A stretch of DNA of 64,000 nucleotides from Plantago ovata (taxonomy: Eukaryota; Streptophyta; Magnoliopsida; Lamiales; Plantaginaceae). The DNA lies in assembly GCA_028274465.1 (NCBI GenBank), contig CM051458.1, forward strand, positions 17,313,566 to 17,377,565, in the 5' to 3' direction. A program made the position numbers and the translations under genes. Shown here one piece after another: positions 1 through 10,322 of this stretch. Within the stretch, counting starts at the first letter, position 1. Each line of letters begins with the position of its first letter. The notes under the pieces were generated by a model. That model saw only the letters and a program-made list of their open reading frames with translations. It was not told the DNA's origin and did not search any database.

Positions 1-2640
1 AAGCCAGCAGTAGCATAACAAAGAGGGAAATAAAATGACTCACACGACTTCCCCAAACCTATTCGAAAGAACAGGTTGGAGTACAAAATTTACGGAAAAA
101 GAAAAACAAACTCACGATACGAAAATGAAAAACAGAAACAAGTCTATGACGGTGTAACCCCCTCCCCAAACCTATTCGGAAGAATAAGTTATAAACAAAG
201 GATCACACAACCTCACACTACCTCCTTCCTAGGCATTTGGCAATCTCAAAGCATGGTGAAGACTGGTTGCCTCTTAGGTACATAATTACTCGGGAAAACA
301 ACCATAAGACCCTAACATGCATCATCCTATTATAAAGGCCTTCGTGAACCGCAGTAGAGAAAACATCACTAAGTGATGTCGAGACTACCATGCTTAACTT
401 AGTGCAATACATAAATGTGACAAGCCAAGCGACAAAAACCTCAAACAAATTCATAGAGATGAAGCATACGATTAATGGCATACTTAGATGATCTACCCAA
501 TAAAAAAGTTCAAAAAATTCGGCAATAAACTCCATATAAAACATGCAAGACTATCCTAGGATGAATGTAGTGAATGCAGTGAGTGCAACCTAAAAAATCT
601 AATAAAGCGGTAAACGTGCAAATGCAAATGCAGACGGATAAAGCATGCGAGGTACTATACTCATCCTACCAATACCAAGCTCCAAACTAACAACATCAGA
701 TCACTTAAATCCCATCCCCCCTCATGAAATTTACGCTAGTCCCTAGCAGTAAGAAAATGAGGAAATAAGATGTGATACTAGATGTTACCCCATGGTTTGG
801 CCTCGGTCGGCTGAGTATGCTGCTTGTGAGTTATTGGGCCTGCTTTGGGAGTTTAATAGAGTGTCATCAGGTCTTCTGGTATGCATGGTAGTTTCAATCA
901 TAGGCCGGACAGGAACAACTCCTCCATTAGTATCATCATTGCCCGTATGGCCTTCATTGTCACTACTGTCACGCACATCGTCACTAGTAGAGTTGCAGTG
1001 TCGAAGGGAATCTTCAAGATTGGCCGCCTCTGTTATGGAATCCTCCATCCTGAGCCCTCCAATGGGATGTGAACCGTTGAAGGGGGAAGGGCAGTGGTAT
1101 CAGGACCTCCCCCTCCAACGTTTTACACCACGAGAGGGTTTCAATAAGCTGCTCGGATACTTAGAGGTCTTCTACCATTTTTTCCAATGTCGATCACATT
1201 CTCTACTGTTAATCCGACCGATGTCTATATGATGCTCCCTTTAGAGGCAGGTAAGGGGTACCCCTAAGAGAGGACGGGCCCCCATGTCGTTATGTTTTGG
1301 AACCAAGCTAGCGCTTCGGAACCTTCGAGCAACTGCGGACTCAAGATTGAATCCCTCGCGGCAAGACTGTCCCGGTGCCTTCTAGTTCACCCGAACTTTG
1401 CAGTCCTCGTGACGGAGTGCTGATGTAATAAGGGTTTCTGTCCCTTCGGTGGTGCATGAATAGGCATACGAGTCTTTACTCCAGGTGTACTCTAGCTCCT
1501 CCTCTTGGGTAATCCACGACGTTGTTGCAAAACCCCTTGGCTCGAACGCACATCTAACGAGGTCACCTTCCTTGACATGGTTCTTCACAGCAATCATACG
1601 GGAATGCTCCTTTCCCTTGGTATGGTTCCCACAAACAGCAGTTAGTACCTCGTTTGACACAAAACTGACCCAAATATATGCTAGTGTAAAAGCGAAACAC
1701 ACAAGTGATAAAATCAACAATCGAGCTCCCCAAACCGTAATGTCTAGCCTAGCTTCTTCATCATGCAACATACCAATGTAACTACTACATGCAATACATC
1801 TCATAATGCTCTTACTAGACAACCAATATCCTAGATAACAAGACTCAATTCATACCATAGGAGCGAAAAACTCAAGCATCATAATTCCTCAGACTTAACA
1901 ATTAAGCATTCGAGCATTAATCCACCAACATAACATCAATACACACAATCATATGCAAGAAATCAAAGATAAAGACATATTGCATAACAAGATATATCAT
2001 CTAGTAGCAAAATACGCAAATCAACAACCCAAGCAAAATTGAGGATGCAATTGATAGTAAATAACATGTCTAATCATACAAACAACATACCCATGCATCA
2101 AATAAGCATAATTGAAGCTCAAATTAGAAAACCCCAAAATTCGAAAATTAGGGTTCTAAGGATGATACCTCAGATCTGAAAATCTAACGCATAAGGACGA
2201 AATCTGTTCGGATGGGATGATAGATCATGTAATAGGCTTCGATTTAAGCTAAAGAACACTAAATTTGGTCAAGAATTGAAGAAGTTATGAAGATTTGAAG
2301 TTTAAATCGCGAAATTCGGTTTTGGGGAAGGATGAATGAAGAAAAAATGAAGAAAATGAGGAATAGGGGAAGAAATCCTCATTTTTTAACCTTTGGAGCC
2401 GTGGGGCGGTTCGCCCCGCACGCCCCCACGTGGGGCGGTTCGCCCCTTCTCCCCGATGCGGGGAGACGGTTCCTGTCGTCAGAAAATGCGGTTTCAATTC
2501 CCGAAACCAATTTTTCAAAAACCACTCGAAAAATCTCACTCAAGCAAAAGCACATACGACACAGACAAGAACAAATTCGCATACGAGAAGCAAATAGTAC
2601 AAGAATGAATGCATGCAGAAAAGCAGTAAAGAAAGCGATA
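1..2640. other. No recognisable gene; possible gypsy LTR/3' remnant
   Basis: I see no open frame here with recognisable protein similarity; the longest (1382-1822 minus, 146 codons) has no motif I know. Read on the minus strand, 2100-2460 has the look of an LTR promoter and leader: two GC hairpins, then an AT-rich TTAAAAAAT about 20 bases downstream, then a long leader. A purine tract (GAGGGGGGATGGG, minus, near 713-727) could be a polypurine tract. The Athila-like LTR at 5031-6319 is not repeated here, so this is not simply the matching 3' LTR of that element. The assignment is inference only. Confidence 0.3.
2403..2446. repeat. Paired GC hairpins flanking a G-box palindrome
   Basis: GGGGCGGTTCGCCCC occurs at 2403-2417 and 2432-2446; each copy is a 6-bp perfect hairpin with a 3-base loop. 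Between them CCCCACGTGGGG (2424-2435) is a perfect 12-bp palindrome centred on the plant G-box core CACGTG. The same hairpin occurs in the Athila-like LTRs at 5912-5926, 5952-5966 and near 8168-8205, just upstream of their TATA boxes, so this is probably part of a related LTR promoter. Confidence 0.6.
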
Positions 2641-2705
2641 AAAATTCCCGGTTGCCTCCCGGATAGCGTCATTGTTTAAAGTCTTTGACTCGACTCCATC
2701 TGCGC

Positions 2706-3588
2706 CTATCTCTTCTTTTTGCGGGTACTAGGCTTCCCCTTCATTGATCTCCTCTCCATGCCACGAACCTGTGAATAAGAAAGAATATAGGCTGCAAGAC
2801 CACAGTAGTGAGTAGTGAAAGAAATATCAGGCGGTTCAGGTGGATCAGGTATGGCTTGCAACACGTGTTGCTTGCCATCCACTTCGATGGTACAAGTCCT
2901 TTGGTAGATGTCCATCACGGAGCGTAGTTTAGTCAAGAACGTTTGCCCTAAGAGTATGACATCCCCCGTCCCAGGTGCAGATGCCGGCATAACTACAAAA
3001 TTTGTGTATATAGATGCTTCACCAATCTTAACCAACACATTTTTCACAACGCCTCGGGTCTCATAAAGGATCCATCCGCCAGTTGCACAATAGCCCTTTG
3101 CTCAGATAGTTTTCCAAGGTGCTCTTTTCAAACACATTCAAAGGTATTATGTTTGAGTAGGATCCCGTGTCTAGTGTGGCACGGACATCTTCAAGCTCAC
3201 CAATCCCTACCTTAACATCGAAACTTTTAGGTAGTGGTTCGGGATCCTCTTGCTCCTCATCACTTGCGTCAGAACCAAGGTCCTTCTCTTCTTCCTCAGT
3301 CTGTAGAAGTTCTTCATTCATGCAACACTCGCACCTAACAACCTTCTTGATGGTGATTTCGTCAGGTACATCACCAACCAATGTAATGGCATTCGACTTC
3401 ACAGTGTTACTAGGCAGCTTGCCTTGCTCCCTACTTGCTCCTCGGTCGATCAACTCTTGCATCTTTTGATGGGCAAGCCTAGTGCTTTCTTCCAACCTAT
3501 CAAGCCTTGCCCTAGTCTTCTCAGAATCTTCTTCATAACGTTTGAGAAAACTTTGTGTGTGATCAACCATCTTTTGCAAGTTCTCCAT
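2706..3588 (-). pseudogene. Athila-like gag tail and aspartic protease, broken
   Basis: Two minus-strand frames, 3588-3061 and 3047-2706, together cover the region after the gag zinc knuckle. The first begins with a charged, probably helical stretch (residues about 1-45), then KLPSNTV..SNAITL, which matches the conserved link between gag and protease in Athila-type elements. It then has a retropepsin active-site-like motif, LDTGSYSNIIPLNVF (about residues 138-152), in place of the usual LGASINLMPL. The second frame continues protease-like sequence: VLVKIGEASIYTNFVV, then ILLGQTFL, resembling the ILGRPFL flap motif. The frame change at about 3050-3061 breaks the protein. Reverse transcriptase should follow but is absent. 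The product would have processed the polyprotein; the copy is almost surely inactive. Confidence 0.7.
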
Positions 3589-3656
3589 CAGTTGAGCCGA
3601 CTTCGACTTCGGTGGCTCTTTCGGAGTGGGGTTTTCGCAGTGGTCATTACCATAGT

Positions 3657-4331
3657 TTAGCCTACTACGGTCTTGGTTAGGTCCATAAGTTTGGTTAGTC
3701 GGTGCATATCCTTGATTGTTACGGTATCCTCTTCTCCAAATCCACCTCGAGGATTCCTACCGTCTTGTCCGTAGCTAACTTCTTGAGTGCCAAACTCCGT
3801 AGCAAAGGCTTCTTCTTCGCCTCCTCGAGCCCAGTTGCCATCATCGTATGCCAGCTCCGATCTACACATATGAGCCCCATGCCCATAGTTCTTGCATATT
3901 CGGCATACTTCGTTCGAAACAGTTGTTCCGGTGGCGCTCTTGAGGACTTGCTTCAATTCGTTGGTAAAGCACTCGAATTGATCCCCATTCCCCCTATACA
4001 TAGGGGCTTCTTGAGTCGATGGAGCTTCAGGTCCACGTCTCCTAACCCTTGCTCTTGGGTCCTTGAACTGCGAACCCTTAGCAAGCCTTTCGAAAACAGC
4101 CCAGACGGCTTCGGCGGTTTCCTCCCAAATATTGCCTCGACATTGGAAATCCACCACTTGTTGGTTCTCGAAGGTTAGTCCATTGTAGAAGTGTTGGACT
4201 AGGTCGGAAAGTTCAAAACCATGGTGAGGGCACTTGTTCGTGAGATCTTGGAACCTCTCAAACGCGGTGTAGATGGTCTCATCATAGTCCTGCTTGAATC
4301 CAGTGATCTGCGCCTTTAGCGCGGTAATCAA
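3657..4331 (-). pseudogene. Athila-like gag, C-terminal half with zinc knuckle
   Basis: This 224-codon minus-strand frame holds the capsid end and nucleocapsid of a gypsy gag. FYNGLTFENQQVVDF (about residues 68-82) corresponds to the FYNGL..T..ILDAA signature of plant Athila gag proteins, and AVWAVFERLAKGS to the following EEAYELLEELA helix. A CCHC zinc knuckle, CRICKNYGHGAHMC (about residues 143-156), has intact spacing C-X2-C-X4-H-X4-C. It continues the gag of 4350-4861 after a stop near 4340. The protein would form the retrotransposon particle and bind RNA. Downstream lies the protease frame. Confidence 0.8.
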
Positions 4332-4349
4332 GGTGTGAGGGAAGTATTT

Positions 4350-4861
4350 CTACATGAAAGCTGAAAAAACCTTCTCCCAAGTGTCCAGCGAGCCTTCTGG
4401 AAGAGAACTCAGCCATGACTTGGCTCTGTCGCCAAGTCCCATAGCAAAAACCTTCATCCTCAACTCATCCGTTGTTATTTCAGCTCCGGGTCGTGGGAGT
4501 TGGTTGACAAAATCGTCGATATCGTGCAAGTACCCCATCACATCTTCCCTTGATAAGCCATAGAACCTCGGAAGTTGTTGGAATGCGTGGTTCTTGATCT
4601 CCAGATCTCGGGTTGCAGACGAAAGAACAATTGCCGGTCCCCTCATACGATCCTTGGTGGGTTGAACCCATGCCTTCAGTGGTCTAGCTTCTGCCATTCC
4701 GTCGATTTCTTGAAAAGAATGTGTAGAGATTCAGAGAAATCGGTATCCTCTATTTCCTCTAGTGCGCGCCTTTCAAGTAGTCGCCTTCTTTGGTGGTAGA
4801 CTCTGTCGATCTCAGCAATTGAATCAGCAAGCGGTGTTCCTGCAGAACGTGTATGCGGCAT
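4350..4861 (-). pseudogene. Athila-like gag, N-terminal part, frameshifted
   Basis: Two overlapping minus frames (4861-4676 and 4697-4350) make the gag N-terminus. The first starts at ATG 4861 with MPHTRSAGTP, about 150 bases below the primer site, the expected place for a gag start. The second carries the retrotransposon gag domain: NHAFQQLPRFYGL, then a DFVNQL..LRMKVFAMGLGDRAKSWLSSLP stretch (residues about 34-100), equivalent to IRLRLFPFSLRDKAKAWLNSLP of this family. The 22-base overlap in different frames shows a frameshift, and a stop separates it from 4331. The copy is not functional. Confidence 0.75.
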
Positions 4862-5009
4862 ACACTATCTGTAACAGACTAGGAAAGGTGATTAGAAACA
4901 GACTAGGAAAGCAGTATCAGAGAGAGATTAAAAAGGAAAACTAAAACTAATAGAATTAGGAATCTAAAGCTGAAAATATAAACAAATTAAACAGAAAAAA
5001 GGAGTATAG

Positions 5010-5027
5010 TCCCCGGCAATGGCACCA
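5010..5027 (-). other. Primer binding site, tRNA-Asp type
   Basis: Read on the minus strand this is TGGTGCCATTGCCGGGGA, three bases past the LTR end. It differs at two positions from TGGCGCCGTTGCCGGGGA, which is complementary to the 3' end of plant tRNA-Asp and is the usual Athila primer site. It fixes the orientation of the element and the LTR border. Confidence 0.85.
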
Positions 5028-5030
5028 ATT

Positions 5031-6319
5031 TGATGAACGCGGATGTCGTGCTCCGGATTCAGTCAAATAAATTTGTAATTAGCCAAAGGCAATCCACAAC
5101 TACAACGAAAACCGTAGTGTAGCAGTAGAATGACTCGAGTGTCGTTCTCTCAGGACTATAACAATTTTTATCAAATCTAATTTAGAATATAAAAACAGCA
5201 AACAGATAGCAAAGGGGTTTCTAGCAGATAATGGAGATTGGTGATAGTATGATCCTTCTTAACATAACGGGTCGATAATCATGCATAAATTCCTCGGTCT
5301 TGCATAGAGATCTTTGAATCAATCTAGTGTCCTGTTGCAAATATTAAGCACTACAAAGATAATTTGGTCTGACAAGTCAATCACTATTGTCCTAATGTGT
5401 TCCGTAATTATTCAACACTACGAAGATAATTGGTCTGATGGTCGACAAGTGTCCAATTGTGCATAATAATTAATACAACATACGAGAATTTAGGTTGTGC
5501 CTGATCAACGAAATAAAGCAATGACACGGAGTATAATGCGCGATATAGCCATTAGCATGATTATCTTCCCTTCGCTAAGAATTCACATACTAGCACCAAC
5601 GATAAGTTGTGCTACTCATAATAGTCATGCAATCAACAGAAATCATAGAAGAAAACATGTTGAAAGAATATAAGAAAATAAGTAGAATAAAACTGTAAGA
5701 TACAAAGTTACCGAAGGTTGTCAATCTCCGGATGATTGCGATCCTACGAGCTCCAAACTGCTATGAAAAAGTATCCCCGAAGCTACGGACCCCCAGAACA
5801 GGCTCTGGGAAGTCCCTACCTAAAACTATAGAGGGAGGTGAGAAAGTAGGTCTGGAAAGATCTGATTTTTGGAGAAAACTGAGCAACTATATATAGGCTT
5901 CGAAATACTGTGGGGCGGTTCGCCCCACACGCGCGGCGGTTCGCCCGGTGTGGGGCGGTTCGCCCCAGAAAATTTCTCGCGGAAATCCGCAGTTTCGACG
6001 CGGTTTTGGATTTCTTCCCCTTTTCGGACTCGGTTTCTGACTTCTAGTAGCCTTCTAACCTCCAGATTCGGCCCCTAGACTCCAAATCCCATCCGGAAAC
6101 CTTCAGATACTCCAAATAGGCTTCTGGAACACCAATTCCTTGTCAACTTCAATATAATCCCGGAAATCTTCGAATTTCAACGAAAACCTGTAAATAAAAG
6201 CTAAAGGGAAACGTGACACTATTCTAATAAAATGCATTAAAATATAGCTAAATTAACATAGAGGATAGCTAAAATAGGTGAAAAAGACTCGAATGAAAGT
6301 GTAAAATACACATTCATCA
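5031..6319 (-). mobile_element. 5' LTR of the Athila-like element
   Basis: On the minus strand this 1,289-base repeat starts TGATGAATGTG at 6319 and ends CGCGTTCATCA at 5031, giving TGATGA/TCATCA inverted ends. It is nearly identical to the plus-strand copy at 7813-9076. It borders the primer site at 5027 and, on the other side, copia leader sequence at 6320. A TATA box and GC hairpins lie about midway. Confidence 0.85.
5886..5966 (-). promoter_or_regulatory. LTR promoter: TATA box with upstream GC hairpins
   Basis: On the minus strand, GGGGCGAACCGCCCC repeats (5966-5952 and 5926-5912, with a variant unit between) are followed by CTATATATAGTTG (about 5897-5885). The arrangement matches a core promoter with GC-rich palindromes just upstream of TATA. 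The plus-strand LTR copy has the same layout near 8165-8230 but has lost one hairpin unit. Confidence 0.6.
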
Positions 6320-6628
6320 GCCAATACTGGGAAACGCAATGAAAGTTCAGAATTAAAGCACCCCATGGAAAGCATCTCAGAAACACATACATATACATAT
6401 TGCACTTATATTGGTTGGGGCTTGTAGCTTGAGGGTTGTTATCAGTCATCTACAAACAAATAAGGGTGCCGCCTACCCATCATGCATGAGCGGTCTACAC
6501 GTAATGTATGCCGCCTATCCATTCTAGTTCTAAACGCGGTCAAGCACATAATGGGCGCCGCCTACCCAGACATAAAAATATGTGGTCCGACAAATAAGAG
6601 GGCGCCGCCTACCCTCGCATGCATAGCG
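6320..6628 (-). mobile_element. Second copy of copia leader, joined to LTR
   Basis: This segment matches 14893-15197, part of the 5' leader of the copia element further right, including the four-unit hairpin repeat. It abuts the copia LTR directly at 6629. In the intact copy about 890 bases, including the primer site, lie between these points. It therefore looks like a second internal region sharing the LTR at 6629-10308, with a deletion. The Athila-like LTR was inserted at its left edge (6319/6320). Confidence 0.75.
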
Positions 6629-7118
6629 TGTAAGAAAATACGGTCAGAGTTACCCCTAGGGTACGCAGCGAAATTTCAAAAATTTTCTTAACATGCAGGT
6701 TAATTGATTATGTATATGCCGTATATATTTAAACATGTTAATTAGAAGACTTACAATACTCCAAAAGCAAGCACAACTTCCAAGTCTTTATAATAATCCG
6801 GTGAATCTTCTCCTTCGTCGAACTCGAAGATATCTGCAATACTTTGATTATCTGCAAGACAATAAAGTTAGTTTCCAGCTCCTAGAACCTCAACCTTGGT
6901 ATCCACGGATGAACAGCCTCTCGGAAAGAATGCTAGGATATTCTTTGTGTGACCAAGAAGATGGGACGGCGGTTTTTCTCCGGTGAGGGTGGCGCGCGCG
7001 TGGGCTATGGAGAGGTAGGGGAGAGCTTTTATTTTCTCTAAGAAAACTGGTAGAATAACTCTATGAAAGTCTATGTATTCAACTGTGTGAAAGTCTATGT
7101 AAAAAGCTCTCTAATAGT

Positions 7119-7134
7119 CTACTATATATAGTAG
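7119..7134. promoter_or_regulatory. Palindromic TATA element of the copia LTR
   Basis: CTACTATATATAGTAG is a perfect 16-bp palindrome that contains TATATATA. It is preserved in all three copies of this LTR: here, 16577-16592 and 39865-39880. It is the best TATA-box candidate in the LTR. Confidence 0.5.
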
Positions 7135-7812
7135 TCAATAGAAGCCTAAAGCATAAGCAATTAGACTTCATAAAGGAATAAGAATCTAATTCTTATCGCA
7201 CTAGGAAACAAATTTCAAGTCTAGATTCATTCCCAATCAAATTAAAACTCAATCAGGAAAATCTAACTTATCCCTTGGACTTTTAATAGAGGAAGGAGTC
7301 GAACTCCTTCCCCTATCTCATCTGCTCGCGCGCGCCCCCTAGGGAGGTTAGGTGGGTCCTGATTCTGGGACCCACTTATAGTTCTAAGGCAATTCAAACT
7401 CCAAGTAGATTTTGCCCAAGTGCATATATTAATTCCAAATTAACATATCCTTTCAAATCAAACCTCTATTATATTTCTAAAATATAATCTTTAATTGTAT
7501 TTACATAAAATACAATTAATTAGCCAATTCAATTAATAATTCCTAATCATTAATTGAGACACAAAATATTATAATTAATTCCAAATCAATTATAATCCAT
7601 CACTCATAATTAATTCAAAATTAATTGCGATTCCATCTTCAAGGATATTCGGATAAGCTAGATCACCACATAGTGTGACCCATATGGCCTCATTGTATTA
7701 AGCAAGTCCTAGACTAGGCAAAATGGAATTCCTAGACGGTTCCATTTGCAATATTAATACATGAAGACGTTTGAGAGGTTTCTCAAAGAAACCCTTTCGT
7801 CGCGAAGTCTGT

Positions 7813-9076
7813 TGATGAATGTGTATTTTACACTTTCATTCGAGTCTTTTTCACCTATTTTAGCTATCCTCTATGTTAATTTAGCTATATTTTAGTGCAT
7901 TTTATTAGAATAGTGTCACGTTTCCCTTTAGATTTTATTTTACAAGTTTTGGTTGAAATTCGAAGATTTCCGGGCAATTATATTGAAGTTGACAAGGAAT
8001 TGGTGTTCCAGAAGCCTATTTGGAGTATCTGAAGGTTTCCGGATGGGATTTGGAGTCTAGGGGCCGAATCTGGAGGTTAGAAGGCTACTAGAAGTCAGAA
8101 ACCGAGTCCGAAAAGGGGAAGAAATCCAAAACCGCGTCGAAAATGCGGATTTCCGCGAGAAATTGTCTGGGGCGAACCGCCGCGCGTGTGGGGCGAACCG
8201 CCCCACAGTATTTCGAAGACTATATATAGTTGCTCAGTTTTCTCCGAAAATTATATCTTTCCAAGCCTACTTTCTCACCTCTCTCTATAGTTTTAGGTAG
8301 GGACTTCCCAGAGCCTGTTCTGGGGGTCCGTAGCTTAGGGGACTCTTTTTCATAGCAGTTTGGAGCTCGTAGGATCGCAATCATCCGGACATTGACAACC
8401 TTCGGTAACTTTGTATCTTACAGTTTTATTCTACTTATTTTATTATATTCTTTCAACATGTTTTCTTCTATGATTTCTGTTGATTGCATGCCTATTATGA
8501 GTAGCAAACTTATCGTTGGTGCTAGTATGTGAATTCTTAGCGAAGGGAAGATAATCATGCTAATGGCTATATCGCGCATTATACTCCGTGTCATTGCTTT
8601 ATTTCGTTGATCAGGCACAGCCTAAATTCTCGTATGTTGTATTAATTATTATGCACAATTGGACACTTGTCGACCATCAGACCACTTATCTTCTTATGTT
8701 GAATAATTCGGAACACATTAGGACAATAGTGAATTGACTTGTAGACCATTATCTGTAGTAGTCTTAATATTTGCAACAGGACATAGATTGATTCAAAGAT
8801 CTCTATGCAAGACAGAGGACTTTATGCATGATTATCGACCCGTTATTCTAAGAAGGACCATACTACCACCAATCTCCATTATCTGCTAGAAACCCCTATT
8901 GCTATCTGTTTGTTGTTTTTATATTCAAATTAGATTTGATAAAGCTAGTTATAGTCCTGAGAGAAGACACTCGATCATTTTACTGCTACACTAGTTTTCG
9001 TTGTAGTTGTGGATTGCCTTTTGGCTAATTACAAAAATTTATTTGCTTGAATTCGAGCACGAATCCGCGTTCATCA
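7813..9076 (+). mobile_element. Athila-type LTR inserted in the copia LTR
   Basis: It starts TGATGAATGTG and ends CGCGTTCATCA, and is the inverted counterpart of 5031-6319, with small differences including loss of one GC-hairpin unit. It breaks the copia LTR after GCGAAGTCTGT (7812), which corresponds to GCGAAGTTTGT in the intact LTR near 17270. A primer site follows at 9080. The rest of the element and its right end are lost in or before the N gap, so the target duplication cannot be verified. Confidence 0.85.
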
Positions 9077-9079
9077 AAT

Positions 9080-9097
9080 TGGCGCCGTTGCCCGGGA
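9080..9097 (+). other. Primer binding site, tRNA-Asp type
   Basis: TGGCGCCGTTGCCCGGGA lies three bases after the LTR end and matches the tRNA-Asp complement at all but one position (a C for G). It marks this as a 5' LTR reading rightward. Confidence 0.85.
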
Positions 9098-9584
9098 CTA
9101 TACTCCTTTTTTCTGTTTAATTTGTTTTATTTTCAGCATTCGTGTTCCCACCAGACGGAACAGGCCTGGGGGTTTGCTCTCAGTAAATCTCACTTTCTTA
9201 CCATATTTTCGTGCCCCCCTATCTTTTTCAGAAAATTCATCTAATCTGATCCTCGGTTACCTTACGTGCTTGCGCTCTCGTAGTGTCTCAGTTACATTGG
9301 TGTTGTTGTGTGCACTCTTTTGCTTATCTTTGCACAGTTTCTGTTTTTCTTTTGTGGATTCTGCTCCTTGGTTCTTTGTTCCTCCTGTGCAGAACGAGTT
9401 ATATGAAGGATGAGGTAACCACCGTTGCCGGTATGTGATGCCTCGGGGCCTTGCATAAACATGGATGACGATTGCAGGAATTATGACTTTGATCCTGCGT
9501 ACTCTCCATTCTCTCCACGTTTTCAATGGGTGATGATCCACGAGGTTCTTAGACACATACGAGGAAGGTGTGTTGAGGATACCC
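9098..9584 (+). other. Leader and possible gag start of the plus-strand Athila-type element
   Basis: Sequence after the primer site continues to the gap. A frame from ATG 9461 (beginning MDDDCRNYDFDPAYSPF) stays open to the N run. It does not resemble the gag start of the minus-strand Athila-like element, so the two elements share LTRs but may differ internally. I cannot assign a function to it. Confidence 0.35.
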
Positions 9585-9684
9585 NNNNNNNNNNNNNNNN
9601 NNNNNNNNNNNNNNNNNNNNNNNNNNNNNNNNNNNNNNNNNNNNNNNNNNNNNNNNNNNNNNNNNNNNNNNNNNNNNNNNNNNN
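9585..9684. other. Assembly gap (100 N)
   Basis: Exactly 100 N. It hides the rest of the plus-strand Athila-type element, its right border and about 300 bases of the copia LTR, so its true size is probably much larger than 100 bases. Confidence 0.95.
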
Positions 9685-10308
9685 TGGGTCAACTTCTTAT
9701 TCAGAGCTGACATCGACGGGTCCACCAAGGATATGGGGCAACAAATGTGATGATAAGTCCTGTAAGTCCAAAGGACGACTGGCATCACTTCGACAACTTC
9801 CGGGTCCCATAGACACTTTGGTTAGAGTATACATCGATGGGAGTATCCGGTGGTACTTCCATTGTTCGGTAATCATCCTTCGAACAACTATGCGCAGTTA
9901 TGGGAACGTTTCTTGATTGTCCTACAATCCGTTCCATGGCCGTGGGATCGGCTCACACTTGCTCCAACAAGTATACCTCCACGCATACTAGTCTCAGTTG
10001 GTTCATTCAGACCCCTACATCCGAGATGAACCTCGACTAGGGAGAGTTTGGGATAGATGATAACTCACATTGCTCCCACTATCTGTGTGATCGGTCATCT
10101 ATCCGAGGGGACATGTTTAATATCAATACAGACAGGAATAGAGATATGACATGTTGCATGCCTGGTGTAATATATATGAAAGCGATACTCAATAGTCAAA
10201 CAACAAACATATATTATATTACGTTGACCTGTGTAATAGTACATATATGCCCTTTATAAGGGCTGCATGCCCTTAATAAGGACTGTCTCTAGGACATATA
10301 CACTATCA

Positions 10309-10321
10309 ATCTCCCACTTGG
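10309..10321 (-). other. Copia polypurine tract
   Basis: On the minus strand CCAAGTGGGAGAT lies directly before the 3' LTR start (TGATAGTG at 10308). The same tract precedes the LTR of the plus-strand copy at 38245-38258. It would prime plus-strand DNA synthesis. Confidence 0.8.
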
Positions 10322-10322
10322 A

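Larger units (their letters stand above)
2641..6319 (-). mobile_element. Athila-like Ty3/gypsy element, pol-deleted
   Basis: On the minus strand the order is LTR (6319 to 5031), tRNA-Asp-type primer site (5027 to 5010), short leader, gag (4861 to 3657), protease region (3588 to 2706) and then a short spacer at 2690-2641. No reverse transcriptase, RNase H or integrase sequence is visible on the minus strand below 2706. The spacer (minus: TTTAAACAATGACGC..GGGAGGCAACC) resembles sequence I associate with the region after integrase in Athila/Tat elements, which suggests that pol was deleted between protease and spacer. A matching 3' LTR is not visible in the window. Confidence 0.65.
6629..10308 (-). 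mobile_element. Copia 3' LTR, interrupted by an Athila-type LTR and a gap
   Basis: LTR sequence runs 6629-7812 and 9685-10308, both parts matching the LTR at 16087-18198. Between them are an Athila-type LTR on the opposite strand (7813-9076), its leader and a 100-base N gap. Removing these leaves about 1.8 kb, some 300 bases short of the intact LTR; the missing part corresponds to about 17264-17566 and lies in or beside the gap. The LTR has TG/CA ends, TGATAGTGTATATG at its start and TTTTCTTACA at its end on the minus strand. Confidence 0.85.

Noticed and set aside
1382-1822. 146-codon minus-strand ORF
   Set aside because: No recognisable domain, unusual composition, and overlapped by a 98-codon frame on the other strand; it lies in sequence that looks like LTR or untranslated region.
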